Assembly: GCF_900107995.1 (NCBI RefSeq)
Contig: NZ_FNUM01000001.1
Coordinates: forward strand, 321,695-385,694
DNA from: Alcanivorax sp. DSM 26293
GTDB taxonomy: Bacteria; Pseudomonadota; Gammaproteobacteria; Pseudomonadales; Alcanivoracaceae
Length of the DNA: 64,000 nt
Direction of reading: 5' to 3'
Shown here: positions 1 to 9,006 of the stretch, in pieces
Position numbering within the stretch: the stretch's first letter is position 1
Layout of the letters: each line of letters opens with the position of its first letter
Position numbers and translations under genes: made by a program
The notes under the pieces: generated by a model
Seen by the model: the letters and a program-made list of their open reading frames with translations, nothing else
The model's database searches: none
Told to the model about the DNA's origin: nothing

Positions 1-201
1 CCTGCGGACTGATGCCGGGGAAGCCATGACTGGCGGGCTTATATGCACTTTCGTGCAAAAATTGACCTGGCGGGCTAAACAGAAAGTCTACAAAGCGAAT
101 GTTTCGGCGAACAACTGTCCACATAATGCCAGGCGTCGATGAGGTCCCATCCATCGACTCCGGAGTTTTACTCCGTGATAGCTCTCCCGAGCCAAACTAT
201 T
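1..201. other. left-edge sequence, no gene identified
   Basis: Two of the three plus frames close at once. The third is open from the window edge to a TGA at 140-142, which would be a 46-residue tail with no recognisable similarity. A small hairpin with GGAGT and ACTCC arms lies near 162-176. The strong plus-strand terminator that follows implies that a transcript enters from the left, either the 3' end of a gene or an RNA. Nothing more can be supported. Confidence 0.3.
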
Positions 202-229
202 ACGGCGCCTTATGGCGCCGTTTTTTTTT
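202..229 (+). terminator. intrinsic terminator
   Basis: An 8-bp perfect stem (ACGGCGCC at 202-209, GGCGCCGT at 214-221) with a TTAT loop runs into nine T residues at 221-229. Seven G residues follow at 230-236. It would end a plus-strand transcript coming from the left edge. Confidence 0.85.
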
Positions 230-245
230 GGGGGGGAACTCACAG

Positions 246-478
246 GTTGCTACGAAGCCGCTGTAGGAGCGGAGTAACGCACGTAGTTCCGTGCGGCCCG
301 AAGGGTGAGCGTAGCGATTAACATCGCTTGAGGCGCGAATCACCCAGGTTCGAGTTGCGAGAAGCCAGTTTCGAAAATCAAAACCCAACTCATGAATTGC
401 GCTTTTCGCAACTCGCTCCTCGTGACTCGCATCTCTTCTCTGCTAAGCCGGTTCGCGCCTCGAGAGGCGCTCCTACGG
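246..478. repeat. composite repeat: reversed REP tail, heptad array, REP
   Basis: Positions 246-320 are the reverse complement of the tail of the larger composite repeats near 26800 and 60000. Positions 348-375 and 402-436 are facing arrays of 7-nt units ending in CGAG (left) or CTCG (right) around a short core. Positions 446-478 are a REP-like unit (TTCGCGCC...GGCGCTCCTAC). No coding sequence is supported between 230 and 510. Confidence 0.65.
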
Positions 479-510
479 CGGATTCCAGAAAAGTTAGCGG
501 CTAATATCAA

Positions 511-1881
511 TCAATGCAGCATAAATGTGCTGTACTCCAGCTCCCCCATCTTCCGGTTCACCAGCCACAACCCCAGCATTACACACACCGCCAGCGACAA
601 CAGGAAACCGAAACCGAAAAACTGCGGGCCCAGGTACAGACTTATGGCAGTGAAAAACACGTTCAACACAAAGAACAGACCGGTGAGCAACACCAGCATG
701 CGGCGCTGGTCCAGATAACAGAACACGTTGATGATAGCCAGGAATACCACCTGCAGCGCGGTGGCCACCAGCTGTACCTTGAGCAAAGGCAAGTAGAGAT
801 CCGTAATCCCCAGCGCGGCGAAAATCTGTGCGCCGGCCACCATGATCAGCAGGGCGGAAATGGCCTGAATCTTGAGAATCTGAAAGATCCCCTGGCGGAT
901 CACGAACACCATCTGGTTGCGCATGTCCTCGATATAGGACAACGAGCCCCCTTCCCGAACCGCGTCGTAGAAGTTGCTGTAGTACTCCACAAAATCGGTT
1001 TCCATGCGCACCAGAAACACGGCCATGCCGGGAATCAGGGACAGGTAGGACAGGAATACCGGAACGTCATAGATCAGCGAGGCGCGCAACGGACCAATCA
1101 CATCACTGCCGGTACCGCTGTAAAACCAGAACATGGCCTTGTCCGCCCACACCCCGGCATTATAGAACAGGCCCACCAGCATCAGACTGGGATACAGATA
1201 AAGGGGGCTGAACATCTGAAAAGACACCATGCTGCGCGCCGGATAGCCACGCACAATCAAAACCAGCATGCCGGCCAGCAAGGTCACCTGCCCCAGCAAA
1301 AAGCCCAGCAACAGGCCCTCCAGATCCAGAAAGCGCAACAACAGGGCGCCCACCACGGTAATCCCGTAACCCAGGGCGTACAGCGTCAAGATCGCCTTGT
1401 ATTGCTTCATACCGGACAGGAACACGGTGGCAATCCAGATATTGCACAACACCACAAAACTGGCCGCCAGCAGCACCCGGAACAGAATGCTCTGTTCCGG
1501 AAACAGGAACAGCGCTACCAGCAACGAAAGCACGCCGGAAATCACCGTCACCAGCAAGGTAACGCCGCCATAATTGGGGAGGATCAGATCCTCTCGCTGC
1601 TCGAAAGCACGGTCGGCACAGAAGCGGGTAAACGCCAGCTGTACGGTACCGGTGAGCACAAGACTGGTGGCGATCAGATACGTCACCGTAACCTGGAACT
1701 GGGACACGGCGATATCCGGTACCACTGCGCCCAGACTGAAAATACCGATGATCAGGATGCCGATAATTGACAACACCCAGGGACCCGAGCTGATGACACC
1801 GGCGTAGGTGTAGGCACGGATCAGCCCCAGCAAGGTATCCTTGCGCAGCAGTTTTCGCAGTTCGAAACCAATACCTGCCAT
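511..1881 (-). CDS. pelG: Pel polysaccharide inner-membrane protein PelG
   Basis: 456 residues, the same length as Pseudomonas aeruginosa PelG. It is almost wholly hydrophobic, with about a dozen membrane segments, and begins MAGIGFELRKLL, typical of the family. PelG is a flippase-like polytopic protein that forms the inner-membrane Pel synthase/export complex with PelD, PelE and the glycosyltransferase PelF. It is the last gene of the operon; its ATG overlaps the pelF stop codon by one base (TGATG at 1879-1883), implying translational coupling. REP-like DNA follows it. Confidence 0.95.
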   Translation of the reverse strand: MAGIGFELRKLLRKDTLLGLIRAYTYAGVISSGPWVLSIIGILIIGIFSLGAVVPDIAVSQFQVTVTYLIATSLVLTGTVQLAFTRFCADRAFEQREDLILPNYGGVTLLVTVISGVLSLLVALFLFPEQSILFRVLLAASFVVLCNIWIATVFLSGMKQYKAILTLYALGYGITVVGALLLRFLDLEGLLLGFLLGQVTLLAGMLVLIVRGYPARSMVSFQMFSPLYLYPSLMLVGLFYNAGVWADKAMFWFYSGTGSDVIGPLRASLIYDVPVFLSYLSLIPGMAVFLVRMETDFVEYYSNFYDAVREGGSLSYIEDMRNQMVFVIRQGIFQILKIQAISALLIMVAGAQIFAALGITDLYLPLLKVQLVATALQVVFLAIINVFCYLDQRRMLVLLTGLFFVLNVFFTAISLYLGPQFFGFGFLLSLAVCVMLGLWLVNRKMGELEYSTFMLH

Positions 1882-3401
1882 CAGCTATCCTCCCCCAGCA
1901 GGCCCTGATAAAGCGCACGGTAGGAAGCAAACATTTGCTGCTGGGTATACAGGTTCTCCACACGGCGAATACCGGCCTGCTGGGCCTGATGCCAGGTGTC
2001 GGGATTCTTGAGCAGATGCGCCACCGCCTTGCCCAATGCTTCCGGGTCCGCAATACCTACCACGGAACCGGCTTTGCCGAAGGCCCGGTCCTCTTCATCC
2101 AGGCCTTCGATTAATTGACGACAGGAGCCCACGTCCGTGGACACTGCCGGCACCCCGGCGGCGAACCCCTCCAGCAATACCAGTGGCAGGGCCTCACTGA
2201 TAGAACTGAGTACGATCACTCCCACTTTCGGCAGTAGCTCGTCAATCTTCTGGAAACCGAGAAATTCCACGTTTTTTTCCAGTCCCAGGCTGCTTACCAG
2301 CGCGCGACATTCCGCCGCATAGTCCTTGTCTTCGTCTTCCGGGCCGGCAATCCAGCCTTTCGCGTCCGGTATCTCGTTGACCAGGGTGCGCATGGCACGG
2401 AGGAAGGTTTTGACATCCTTGATGGGCACCACACGGCCAATCAGGCAAGCGGTATGGGGGATGCCTTCACCCCGGGCGGCACGGACCTTTTCCATGCGCG
2501 GCAAATCAATGCCGTTGGGAATATTCAGGGTACGCTCGGCAGGCGCCCCGTCTTCCACTTGCCGTTGCCGGTTGCGTTCATACAGTGCCACGATACGGTC
2601 CGAGGACTGGTAGCACTCGCGGCCCAGCTCGGTGAAAAAATTCACCCACTTCTCGCGGAAGTACGCCATTTCCGCATTGTTTTTTTCCACCAGTCCGCGG
2701 TTATCACTGATCCATTCACTCTGAAACAGATCAATCTTCCGTTCCTTGGTGTAGATACCATGCTCGGAAAGCAGCAATGGCTTGCCTGTCCGTCGTTTCA
2801 GCATGGCACCCAGAAAGCCGGCATAGCCGGTGGAGATGGTGTGATACATGCGCGCCGGGATCAGATTGCTGGCAATATCATTCAGTACCCACAAGGGGGA
2901 ATGCATGATGCGCACGGTCCAGAAATAATCCACAAAGGAAGGGTCGCGGCTGTACTTGCGATAGGCATCGGAGATGAAATCCCAGCTTGCCCGACTGTGC
3001 AGGAATGCATCCTCGGAATAACAACAGCCATCGCCAAGGCCATCCAGAGCCTCGCCCAGCAAAGCCTCACGCTCCCGGGAATGTCGCCCTGTGCGCATCA
3101 ACTCGTGGAGCCGACGTAACCGTTCGAACGCCTCCGCGTCACCTTTTTTGGGTTTTTTCTCAGCCCCGCGCTGGAAGTCATGCAAGTAGTGCACTTCCAG
3201 GTGCACCACATTGTCCGGCAGGGTGTACTTCATGTCGCCGTAATCTTCCGGTCGGCTACCGACGAAGCAACAGGCAAACGTATATTCGGGGAAACCACGG
3301 ATAATCTGGTTTACCCAGCTGGACACGCCGCCGCTGACATAGGGAAAAGTTCCCTCAAGCAGCAGGCAGATATCCGCCTTATCCGCTCTGGGCAGCGCCA
3401 T
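1881..3401 (-). CDS. pelF: Pel glycosyltransferase PelF (GT4)
   Basis: 506 residues. It is a cytoplasmic GT-B fold enzyme that polymerises the amino sugars of Pel from UDP-activated donors. The N-terminal ICLLLEGTFPYVSGGVSSW segment is characteristic of PelF. The C-terminal half has the GT4 EX7E motif (E403 and E411), matching E405/E413 of the P. aeruginosa protein. The start lies inside the end of pelE (23-base overlap) and the stop overlaps the pelG start, so it is part of a tightly coupled operon. Confidence 0.96.
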   Translation of the reverse strand: MALPRADKADICLLLEGTFPYVSGGVSSWVNQIIRGFPEYTFACCFVGSRPEDYGDMKYTLPDNVVHLEVHYLHDFQRGAEKKPKKGDAEAFERLRRLHELMRTGRHSREREALLGEALDGLGDGCCYSEDAFLHSRASWDFISDAYRKYSRDPSFVDYFWTVRIMHSPLWVLNDIASNLIPARMYHTISTGYAGFLGAMLKRRTGKPLLLSEHGIYTKERKIDLFQSEWISDNRGLVEKNNAEMAYFREKWVNFFTELGRECYQSSDRIVALYERNRQRQVEDGAPAERTLNIPNGIDLPRMEKVRAARGEGIPHTACLIGRVVPIKDVKTFLRAMRTLVNEIPDAKGWIAGPEDEDKDYAAECRALVSSLGLEKNVEFLGFQKIDELLPKVGVIVLSSISEALPLVLLEGFAAGVPAVSTDVGSCRQLIEGLDEEDRAFGKAGSVVGIADPEALGKAVAHLLKNPDTWHQAQQAGIRRVENLYTQQQMFASYRALYQGLLGEDS

Positions 3402-4389
3402 AGCCCCTCCAGTACTCCACGGATTTATTCAAGGCAGTAAACTGACTGCCATCGGGAATTTGTTCCATCAGCAAACGCACCATGGGTAATTGCCGGCGTT
3501 GCAGAGCGATTTCCGCCAACCAGGGATTTACCTGGGCCGGGGACAACCCCAATCTGCGGGCAAATATCAGGGATTCATGGGCTTCTCGAAGATTCTCCTG
3601 ATTCATCTTGATGCGACCTCGCAGCAACCAGAGGCCGGCATCCTCAGGGGATTCCATCAGTCCCATATCGGCATAAAAACTGGCCCGCTCCAGGGTCAGG
3701 GTGAGGATGTCACCGCGAACCAGGTCCTGATAGCTCAGTTCCCAGTAAAGTTCAGCCAGACGCCGGGCAAGTCGGTATCGACGCGACTCTTTGGCCCGCT
3801 CCAGCAATTGCAACACCCGGTCGATATCACGGGTAATCTCTTTTTCCTTCTGATCCAGAATACCGTAGGCAAGCAGGCGCAAATCCTCATAGGAATCACC
3901 CAGTGAATCACGCAGCAATCGGCCCGTGACCCGTCCAGGCATGTCCTTGAGTACCAGCATGCCCTGAATCCGCAAGGCGTTGGGCGCAGTCTCACTGGTA
4001 AGCAGGGTTTTCAGGTCAACCTGCCGGAAACCGGCGCTTTGCTGATTGTTCACCGGAGTGAAGTAAGGCTTGGCTACCTGTGAAAAAGGAAGCGGCTTGA
4101 ACAACGCCGGCAACATGACGCCGAGGGCAATCCCGCCGACGATGGTCAACAGGCCGATCGCCGGAATGAAAAAAGCGAAGGAAAAAATCAACGCCAGCGA
4201 GAATACTTTCGGTTCCCGAAAACGGGTGGGAAGAAAGGTCCATGCCACTGCGGAAAGCAGGGCCGAGGCCAAACCGTGAGACACCAGATAAAGCAGGAAA
4301 TAGGATAGCGAGCTGTTCTGGCTAAGCAGCAGCAGCAAAGAGCCCAGTTCGGCACTGATGGCATAGATAAGCAGCTTCCAGCTAGACAC
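3379..4389 (-). CDS. pelE: Pel inner-membrane scaffold PelE
   Basis: 336 residues. The N-terminal third contains about four hydrophobic segments in two pairs (roughly residues 6-25 and 30-50, then 60-95). The remainder is helical and TPR-like (YRLARRLAELYWELSYQDL and following repeats). In Pseudomonas PelE bridges PelD, PelG and PelF. The call rests on position between pelD and pelF and on this topology as much as on sequence. It overlaps pelD by 8 bases and pelF by 23. Confidence 0.9.
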   Translation of the reverse strand: MSSWKLLIYAISAELGSLLLLLSQNSSLSYFLLYLVSHGLASALLSAVAWTFLPTRFREPKVFSLALIFSFAFFIPAIGLLTIVGGIALGVMLPALFKPLPFSQVAKPYFTPVNNQQSAGFRQVDLKTLLTSETAPNALRIQGMLVLKDMPGRVTGRLLRDSLGDSYEDLRLLAYGILDQKEKEITRDIDRVLQLLERAKESRRYRLARRLAELYWELSYQDLVRGDILTLTLERASFYADMGLMESPEDAGLWLLRGRIKMNQENLREAHESLIFARRLGLSPAQVNPWLAEIALQRRQLPMVRLLMEQIPDGSQFTALNKSVEYWRGYGAAQSG

Positions 4390-5716
4390 CCGCCACCCCC
4401 AGCAGTTCGTTCAGCTGATCGGCCGGATCACGCTCGTCCAGTAGCCGATGGAAGTACTTGACCCCCGCCTGGCGCAGACTGAAGAACGCAAAGTCGTCCT
4501 GCAACCACTGTTCGGTGCGCAACACAAAACCTTCCAGACTGGACTCCCCGGTCATCGGCATCATGATCATCAATACGTTGTCATGCACCCACCAGGCCAG
4601 GTCCAGACTGCGCAACCCACGGGCCAGCATTTCCAGAATCTGTGCAGCCTGTTCGCTGTCATCCGCGACAAACAGCGTCAGAGCGGTATCTACCCGGGCC
4701 TCCCCACGGAGTCGGGCCAGGGCTGTGAGCTCGCTGGCGAAACGGTTGGGCAGGTTCGGCCAGGTGTCCAGAAGACTGTCGACCTCTTCCCCGTTGTGAG
4801 CCACATCCGCATAGAAATTCAACAGTACTGAGAGCAGCTGAAGGTTTTCATAATTCATGGAAAGAAATGGCAACCGTTCCACCACCAGTGCGCCAATCAT
4901 CTCCCCGGCACTGTTGGTCACCGGCGCAGCCACCAGGTAACGGCCCACGTAGGGGTCATCCTGGGTATGCTGTTGCACATGGGCGAGCATGCCGATGTCC
5001 AGGGCGTGGTTCAGCAAGGCGTCGTTCGGGTCCAGGGGTTTGTTCTCACCCAGCAGCGCAGCAGGCTGGTCGCTGACCTTGCCATCGATGATCGGGTACA
5101 GGCCTGCACGCTGCAGCTGGCAGTACTCTGCCAGCAGGTTGATCAGATCATCCGCCGCCGGCAGAACCTTTCCGTCACTTTCATCCAGGGTCAGATCCCG
5201 TAACCGAAAAAGCGCATCCCGCACGGTGTAAGGTTTGACCAGCAGATTTTCTTCAAGGCGGTCATGGGACAGTCGCAACAGCACGTGACGCTGAGTCAGG
5301 TTCTGCAGACGCTCCAACGCATAGCTGGCAGCACTTTCCGCCCGTTGCAGACGCACCCGCCAGAGGTCGGCAAATTCACCACAAACCAGGCTGAGAATGA
5401 AACCGCCCAGCATGGTGCCCTCAGGAAAACTCCAGTCCGCATAAAAGCCCACCTTGCGAAGCACGAACCAGCTCGCCAGCAGACACAACATCCCGAATAC
5501 GCCTGCCAGACTGCCGTATCGCAGCGCGACCACAATGGGCACAAAGAGACCCCAGCGGAAGTTGGCACCCAGCGCCAGCGGGTCATCGGAACGCAACCAC
5601 AGCCCGATCCCCACAGCCGCCACGGTCAGTATTATCGCCTCCAGCACCACCCATAAGGGTCTTGCCGATGGCGCCACCAGTGCGGGGATGACAGTGTTAC
5701 CCAGCCACTTGCGCAT
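4382..5716 (-). CDS. pelD: cyclic-di-GMP receptor PelD
   Basis: 444 residues: about four membrane helices within residues 20-118, a short coiled region (120-160), a GAF domain (about 160-310) and a degenerate GGDEF domain (about 315-440). The catalytic GGDEF signature is absent, but an RSLD inhibitory-site motif at R369-D372 corresponds to the RxxD (R367/D370) that binds cyclic-di-GMP in P. aeruginosa PelD. It should therefore activate polymer synthesis post-translationally when c-di-GMP rises. The start overlaps the pelC stop codon (TAATG). Confidence 0.95.
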   Translation of the reverse strand: MRKWLGNTVIPALVAPSARPLWVVLEAIILTVAAVGIGLWLRSDDPLALGANFRWGLFVPIVVALRYGSLAGVFGMLCLLASWFVLRKVGFYADWSFPEGTMLGGFILSLVCGEFADLWRVRLQRAESAASYALERLQNLTQRHVLLRLSHDRLEENLLVKPYTVRDALFRLRDLTLDESDGKVLPAADDLINLLAEYCQLQRAGLYPIIDGKVSDQPAALLGENKPLDPNDALLNHALDIGMLAHVQQHTQDDPYVGRYLVAAPVTNSAGEMIGALVVERLPFLSMNYENLQLLSVLLNFYADVAHNGEEVDSLLDTWPNLPNRFASELTALARLRGEARVDTALTLFVADDSEQAAQILEMLARGLRSLDLAWWVHDNVLMIMMPMTGESSLEGFVLRTEQWLQDDFAFFSLRQAGVKYFHRLLDERDPADQLNELLGVAGV

Positions 5717-6228
5717 TAGCGAATGACCGGTGCCAGCAGCTTATCGATCACTTTCTGCCCCGTTTGGCTGAGCGACGATCTTGCCCAGCCAGCACGGGCT
5801 CCTGTCCCGCTGTAAACGATATTCCCGGTGGGCAATTCACGGATTTCCAGCATCACACCCACTGCCGGTTCGCCATCCACACCGGTCTTGTAGCGCCATT
5901 CATGGACCACACCGCTGACCACATACTGGGCCGATTGCGACTGTACCCAGCGATCCATTTTCTCACGGTTGGCAGAGGACGAGGCTTCGAACAACAAGCC
6001 GTCATTACCGGTTTCCGGGTAGCTGTCCACGGTGGTGACGCCATGGCGATAGAGTACCGACTCGACGATGGCCGCTGCCCGCAATCCGGCCTGGGGGGTG
6101 CCGGTGCGGTTGACCAGCGGCAGCACCAGCCAGGTCCCTTCCGCGTCCAGCGAGACGTCCTGACTACTGCGTACATGGGTGCAACTGGCCAGCATCAGTG
6201 CCAGCAACAAAGCAACAACCTGTTTCAT
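5716..6228 (-). CDS. pelC: outer-membrane lipoprotein PelC
   Basis: 170 residues with a lipoprotein signal and lipobox LASC (Cys16). PelC forms a ring on the periplasmic face of the outer membrane that funnels Pel into the PelB channel. An AGGAG lies just before the ATG, and the upstream pelB porin gene ends 9 bases earlier. Length and operon position match P. aeruginosa PelC (172 residues). Confidence 0.93.
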   Translation of the reverse strand: MKQVVALLLALMLASCTHVRSSQDVSLDAEGTWLVLPLVNRTGTPQAGLRAAAIVESVLYRHGVTTVDSYPETGNDGLLFEASSSANREKMDRWVQSQSAQYVVSGVVHEWRYKTGVDGEPAVGVMLEIRELPTGNIVYSGTGARAGWARSSLSQTGQKVIDKLLAPVIR

Positions 6229-6237
6229 CTCATGCTC

Positions 6238-9006
6238 CTAATAGTAAATCCTGTATTGCAGTTCGGCCCGGTAGCTGTCTTCGTCGTTGCCACCGGTATT
6301 CAGTTGGCGCTCCAGAGACAACTGCCAGGCATCGCGCCCCAGCAGCGGACCGGCGAGCCCTAACCGGCCGATAAAGCCATCGCCGGAAATGCTGTTATTC
6401 ACATAACCGATTTCACCCCATCCCTGCAGGCGGTGTGGCCGTATATGCACATCCGGCATTCCCAGTAACAGGGAGGCGCCGGATTCGTTGTAATCCTGCG
6501 GTAAAGGACCGGTGTCCGCCCCCGGTGGCAGCAGCGCCCGAACCTCCCCCATGCTGTCCCCGGTTTCGGTAAAGTCGGCGCGGGTATGTCGCAGACGCAA
6601 GCCCGGCGAGAAACGGGACAGCCAGGGCCGCCAGGTAGTTTGCAGATTGAGGATACTGCCATCTCCCAGGGTCTGGTCATTGAGATCCCGGTACTCATAA
6701 TCCGCCCAATCCACACTGCTCTGCCAGGTAGCCTGGGGTGACCAGTTGAGTTGAAGCTGGTTTCCCGTTCGCGACCCACCCAGCAACAACAGGGAGGTCT
6801 CATCCGCTGGCATTCGCCACTGGTATCGCCAACTGGCTGACCAGTCGGAGTGCCAGTTGCCCCCCACTTCAAGCTCCGCCGTGGTTTCGCTGTTATCCAG
6901 CAACTGACGCTGACCCAAAGAGAGACGCTGACGGTAGCGTTCGCGCTGATATTGCCATTCCAGGCTCAGCCACTCTTCCGCTTCATTCACGTCAAGCTGG
7001 GTGCGGTCATTACTGCCAAACTGCCGCTGACGATAGCGGGCCGACAGGGTGCTGTAGTCGCTGAATGGCTGGTACTGGGTGAATGCCCAGTCGGTCATCT
7101 CCAGGGCCCCCAGACGGCGTTGCCCCACTACCAGCTCACTGGAACGGGCGCTGGGTAACAGCAGCGACTCCTGCTGATTGTTGGCACCGGCCAACTCCGG
7201 AGAACCGGCCTGAATGGCCATCAGTGTGGCAGTAGCGCGCCGTTCCTCGTCCAGCTGTACCCGAGCCTCCAGTTGCTCAGAGAGGGTCAACTGGCCGGCA
7301 TAACGCTGACGGATTTGCGCAACCGCATCCCGGTCGCTGTTCAGCATGGCATAGGCCAGTGCCGACCCGGCATGGAGGGCTCCGGCTGCCTGTTGCTTGC
7401 GCAAGTACCAGGCACGGGCCTGCTCCGGCTCGCTATGGCCGAGCGCCCATTGGGCCAGCCATTCCGCACGGGCTTCCTCATCCCCCTGCTGCTGACGGAT
7501 CTGTTGCGCCAGTTGCCAGGAACTGTCTCCACCGTCGAACCGTTGACTGAGGGCCAAACGCATATCGCGATACAGATTCTGCTTATCGTCACTGACCGGG
7601 AAGGGCACACGGTGGTGCAAGTTGCGCAGTATCGGCCAGGCCTCACCGTCCCGGCCTGCTGCGATCAGCGCCTGGGCATACTGCCACTGCCGTTCCCAGT
7701 CACCGGGAGCGGTTTCCAGCAGACGACTTTCATAGCGGACCGCCTGCTCGGTATGTCCCAGGGCCATGTGGGCAGCGGCAAGCACCTCCCAGTAACGCCG
7801 GTCAAGGCGGATACCCGCCTCCCAGGCTGCCAGAGTCTGGGCCAACTGAGTATCATCACCACTTGCCACCAGCAGCCACAACCAGGCAATACGGGTTTCC
7901 CGATTGCCGGGGGCAAGCTCCAGCGCCTGCTGCAACCACTGCTCAGCCTGTTCCGTCTCCCCCCTGCGCAATAGCAGGTTGGCGTAAAAGCGAAGAAAAC
8001 TCGGATCCTGTTGCAGTTTTTGCAACTGGGCGTCACTCAGCCGGGCCAGGAAATCATCAATGTCCTGCCAACGCCCCGCATCCTGCATTTGGTAAAGCGC
8101 GCCCATGGCAAAGGCCTGATCACCATTGCGCTGCCAGGCCCGCTCCATTAACGCCACGACCCGCTCCCGGTCGTAATAACGGGCCAGTGTGATGTACTGA
8201 TAAAGATCGGGCAGGGTTTCGTCGCCCTGATCCAGCAAAGTCTGGTAGTCATCCATGGCCGCCTGCCATTGCCCCAGCTCGCTGGCCATGATCGCCAGAC
8301 GACGGGTGAGATCCGGATCATAGGGAAGGCCCTGCGCATCGGTACGCAGATCCCTGTAGGCCTGTTCCCGCTGGCCATCCAGCCAACGATAGCGGGAAAC
8401 ATTGAGCGCCATCTCCCGATCCGGACCGTAGCGATCCATGTACTGTCTTGCGTAACGGGCTGCGCGTTTTTCCTCACCCTGATTCCACGCCAGTCGCTGC
8501 ATTTCCCACAATACGGCCTGGCCCGGATAGCGGCGATGCCAGTCCGCGAGAAAATCGACCCCCTCACTCACCTGGCCGAGCAGCTCATACTGACGAGCCA
8601 CGGTAGCCAGCATATCCCTGTCGCGGGGAGAGGTTTCCAGCAACTGCTTGTAAACGCGCAGGGTCAGCTGGTGATCGTAGGCCAGCGGAGCGCGCTGGCG
8701 CACCTGCTGCCAGGCCTGTGGATCATCCGTGGTTTCTGCCACTTTCCACCAGGCTCTCAGGGCGGTCGGACTGTCTCCCTGCCAGTCGGCAATCTGTGCC
8801 AGGCGCTGCCACCAGCGGATATCCTCGGGCCGCCAGTAGAGGGCGTTCTCCACCACCTGACGCGCCCGCCCCAGATTGCCGGCTGCCACGAAAACCTCAT
8901 AGCTGTGCAGGTAATAACTTTCCACGTAGGGTTCCGGTGCCTCTGCCAGGGCAACGCCAGGACATAACGACAGGGGCAATAACACCAGGACAAGCAGCCG
9001 CTTCAT
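6238..9006 (-). CDS. pelB: PelB C-terminal part: periplasmic TPR array and outer-membrane barrel
   Basis: 922 residues. A clear signal peptide (residues 1-21, cut after VALA) is followed by TPR-type helical repeats to about residue 600. Beyond that, beta-rich sequence with alternating aromatic residues ends in a barrel-like ELQYRIYY terminus. This corresponds to the periplasmic scaffold and export porin of PelB. In P. aeruginosa PelB is one chain of about 1190 residues; here the porin part starts afresh with its own signal peptide. Its ATG overlaps the stop codon of the N-terminal ORF (TAATG at 9004-9008). Confidence 0.93.
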   Translation of the reverse strand: MKRLLVLVLLPLSLCPGVALAEAPEPYVESYYLHSYEVFVAAGNLGRARQVVENALYWRPEDIRWWQRLAQIADWQGDSPTALRAWWKVAETTDDPQAWQQVRQRAPLAYDHQLTLRVYKQLLETSPRDRDMLATVARQYELLGQVSEGVDFLADWHRRYPGQAVLWEMQRLAWNQGEEKRAARYARQYMDRYGPDREMALNVSRYRWLDGQREQAYRDLRTDAQGLPYDPDLTRRLAIMASELGQWQAAMDDYQTLLDQGDETLPDLYQYITLARYYDRERVVALMERAWQRNGDQAFAMGALYQMQDAGRWQDIDDFLARLSDAQLQKLQQDPSFLRFYANLLLRRGETEQAEQWLQQALELAPGNRETRIAWLWLLVASGDDTQLAQTLAAWEAGIRLDRRYWEVLAAAHMALGHTEQAVRYESRLLETAPGDWERQWQYAQALIAAGRDGEAWPILRNLHHRVPFPVSDDKQNLYRDMRLALSQRFDGGDSSWQLAQQIRQQQGDEEARAEWLAQWALGHSEPEQARAWYLRKQQAAGALHAGSALAYAMLNSDRDAVAQIRQRYAGQLTLSEQLEARVQLDEERRATATLMAIQAGSPELAGANNQQESLLLPSARSSELVVGQRRLGALEMTDWAFTQYQPFSDYSTLSARYRQRQFGSNDRTQLDVNEAEEWLSLEWQYQRERYRQRLSLGQRQLLDNSETTAELEVGGNWHSDWSASWRYQWRMPADETSLLLLGGSRTGNQLQLNWSPQATWQSSVDWADYEYRDLNDQTLGDGSILNLQTTWRPWLSRFSPGLRLRHTRADFTETGDSMGEVRALLPPGADTGPLPQDYNESGASLLLGMPDVHIRPHRLQGWGEIGYVNNSISGDGFIGRLGLAGPLLGRDAWQLSLERQLNTGGNDEDSYRAELQYRIYY

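Noticed and set aside
1-201. Left-edge segment considered as tmRNA, RNase P RNA or 6S RNA
   Set aside because: None of the conserved core or 3'-end sequences of these RNAs could be recognised.
514-1770. 418-residue open frame on the plus strand opposite pelG
   Set aside because: It is an antisense shadow: Gln/His-rich composition, no ribosome site, no domain, and pelG on the other strand is unmistakable.
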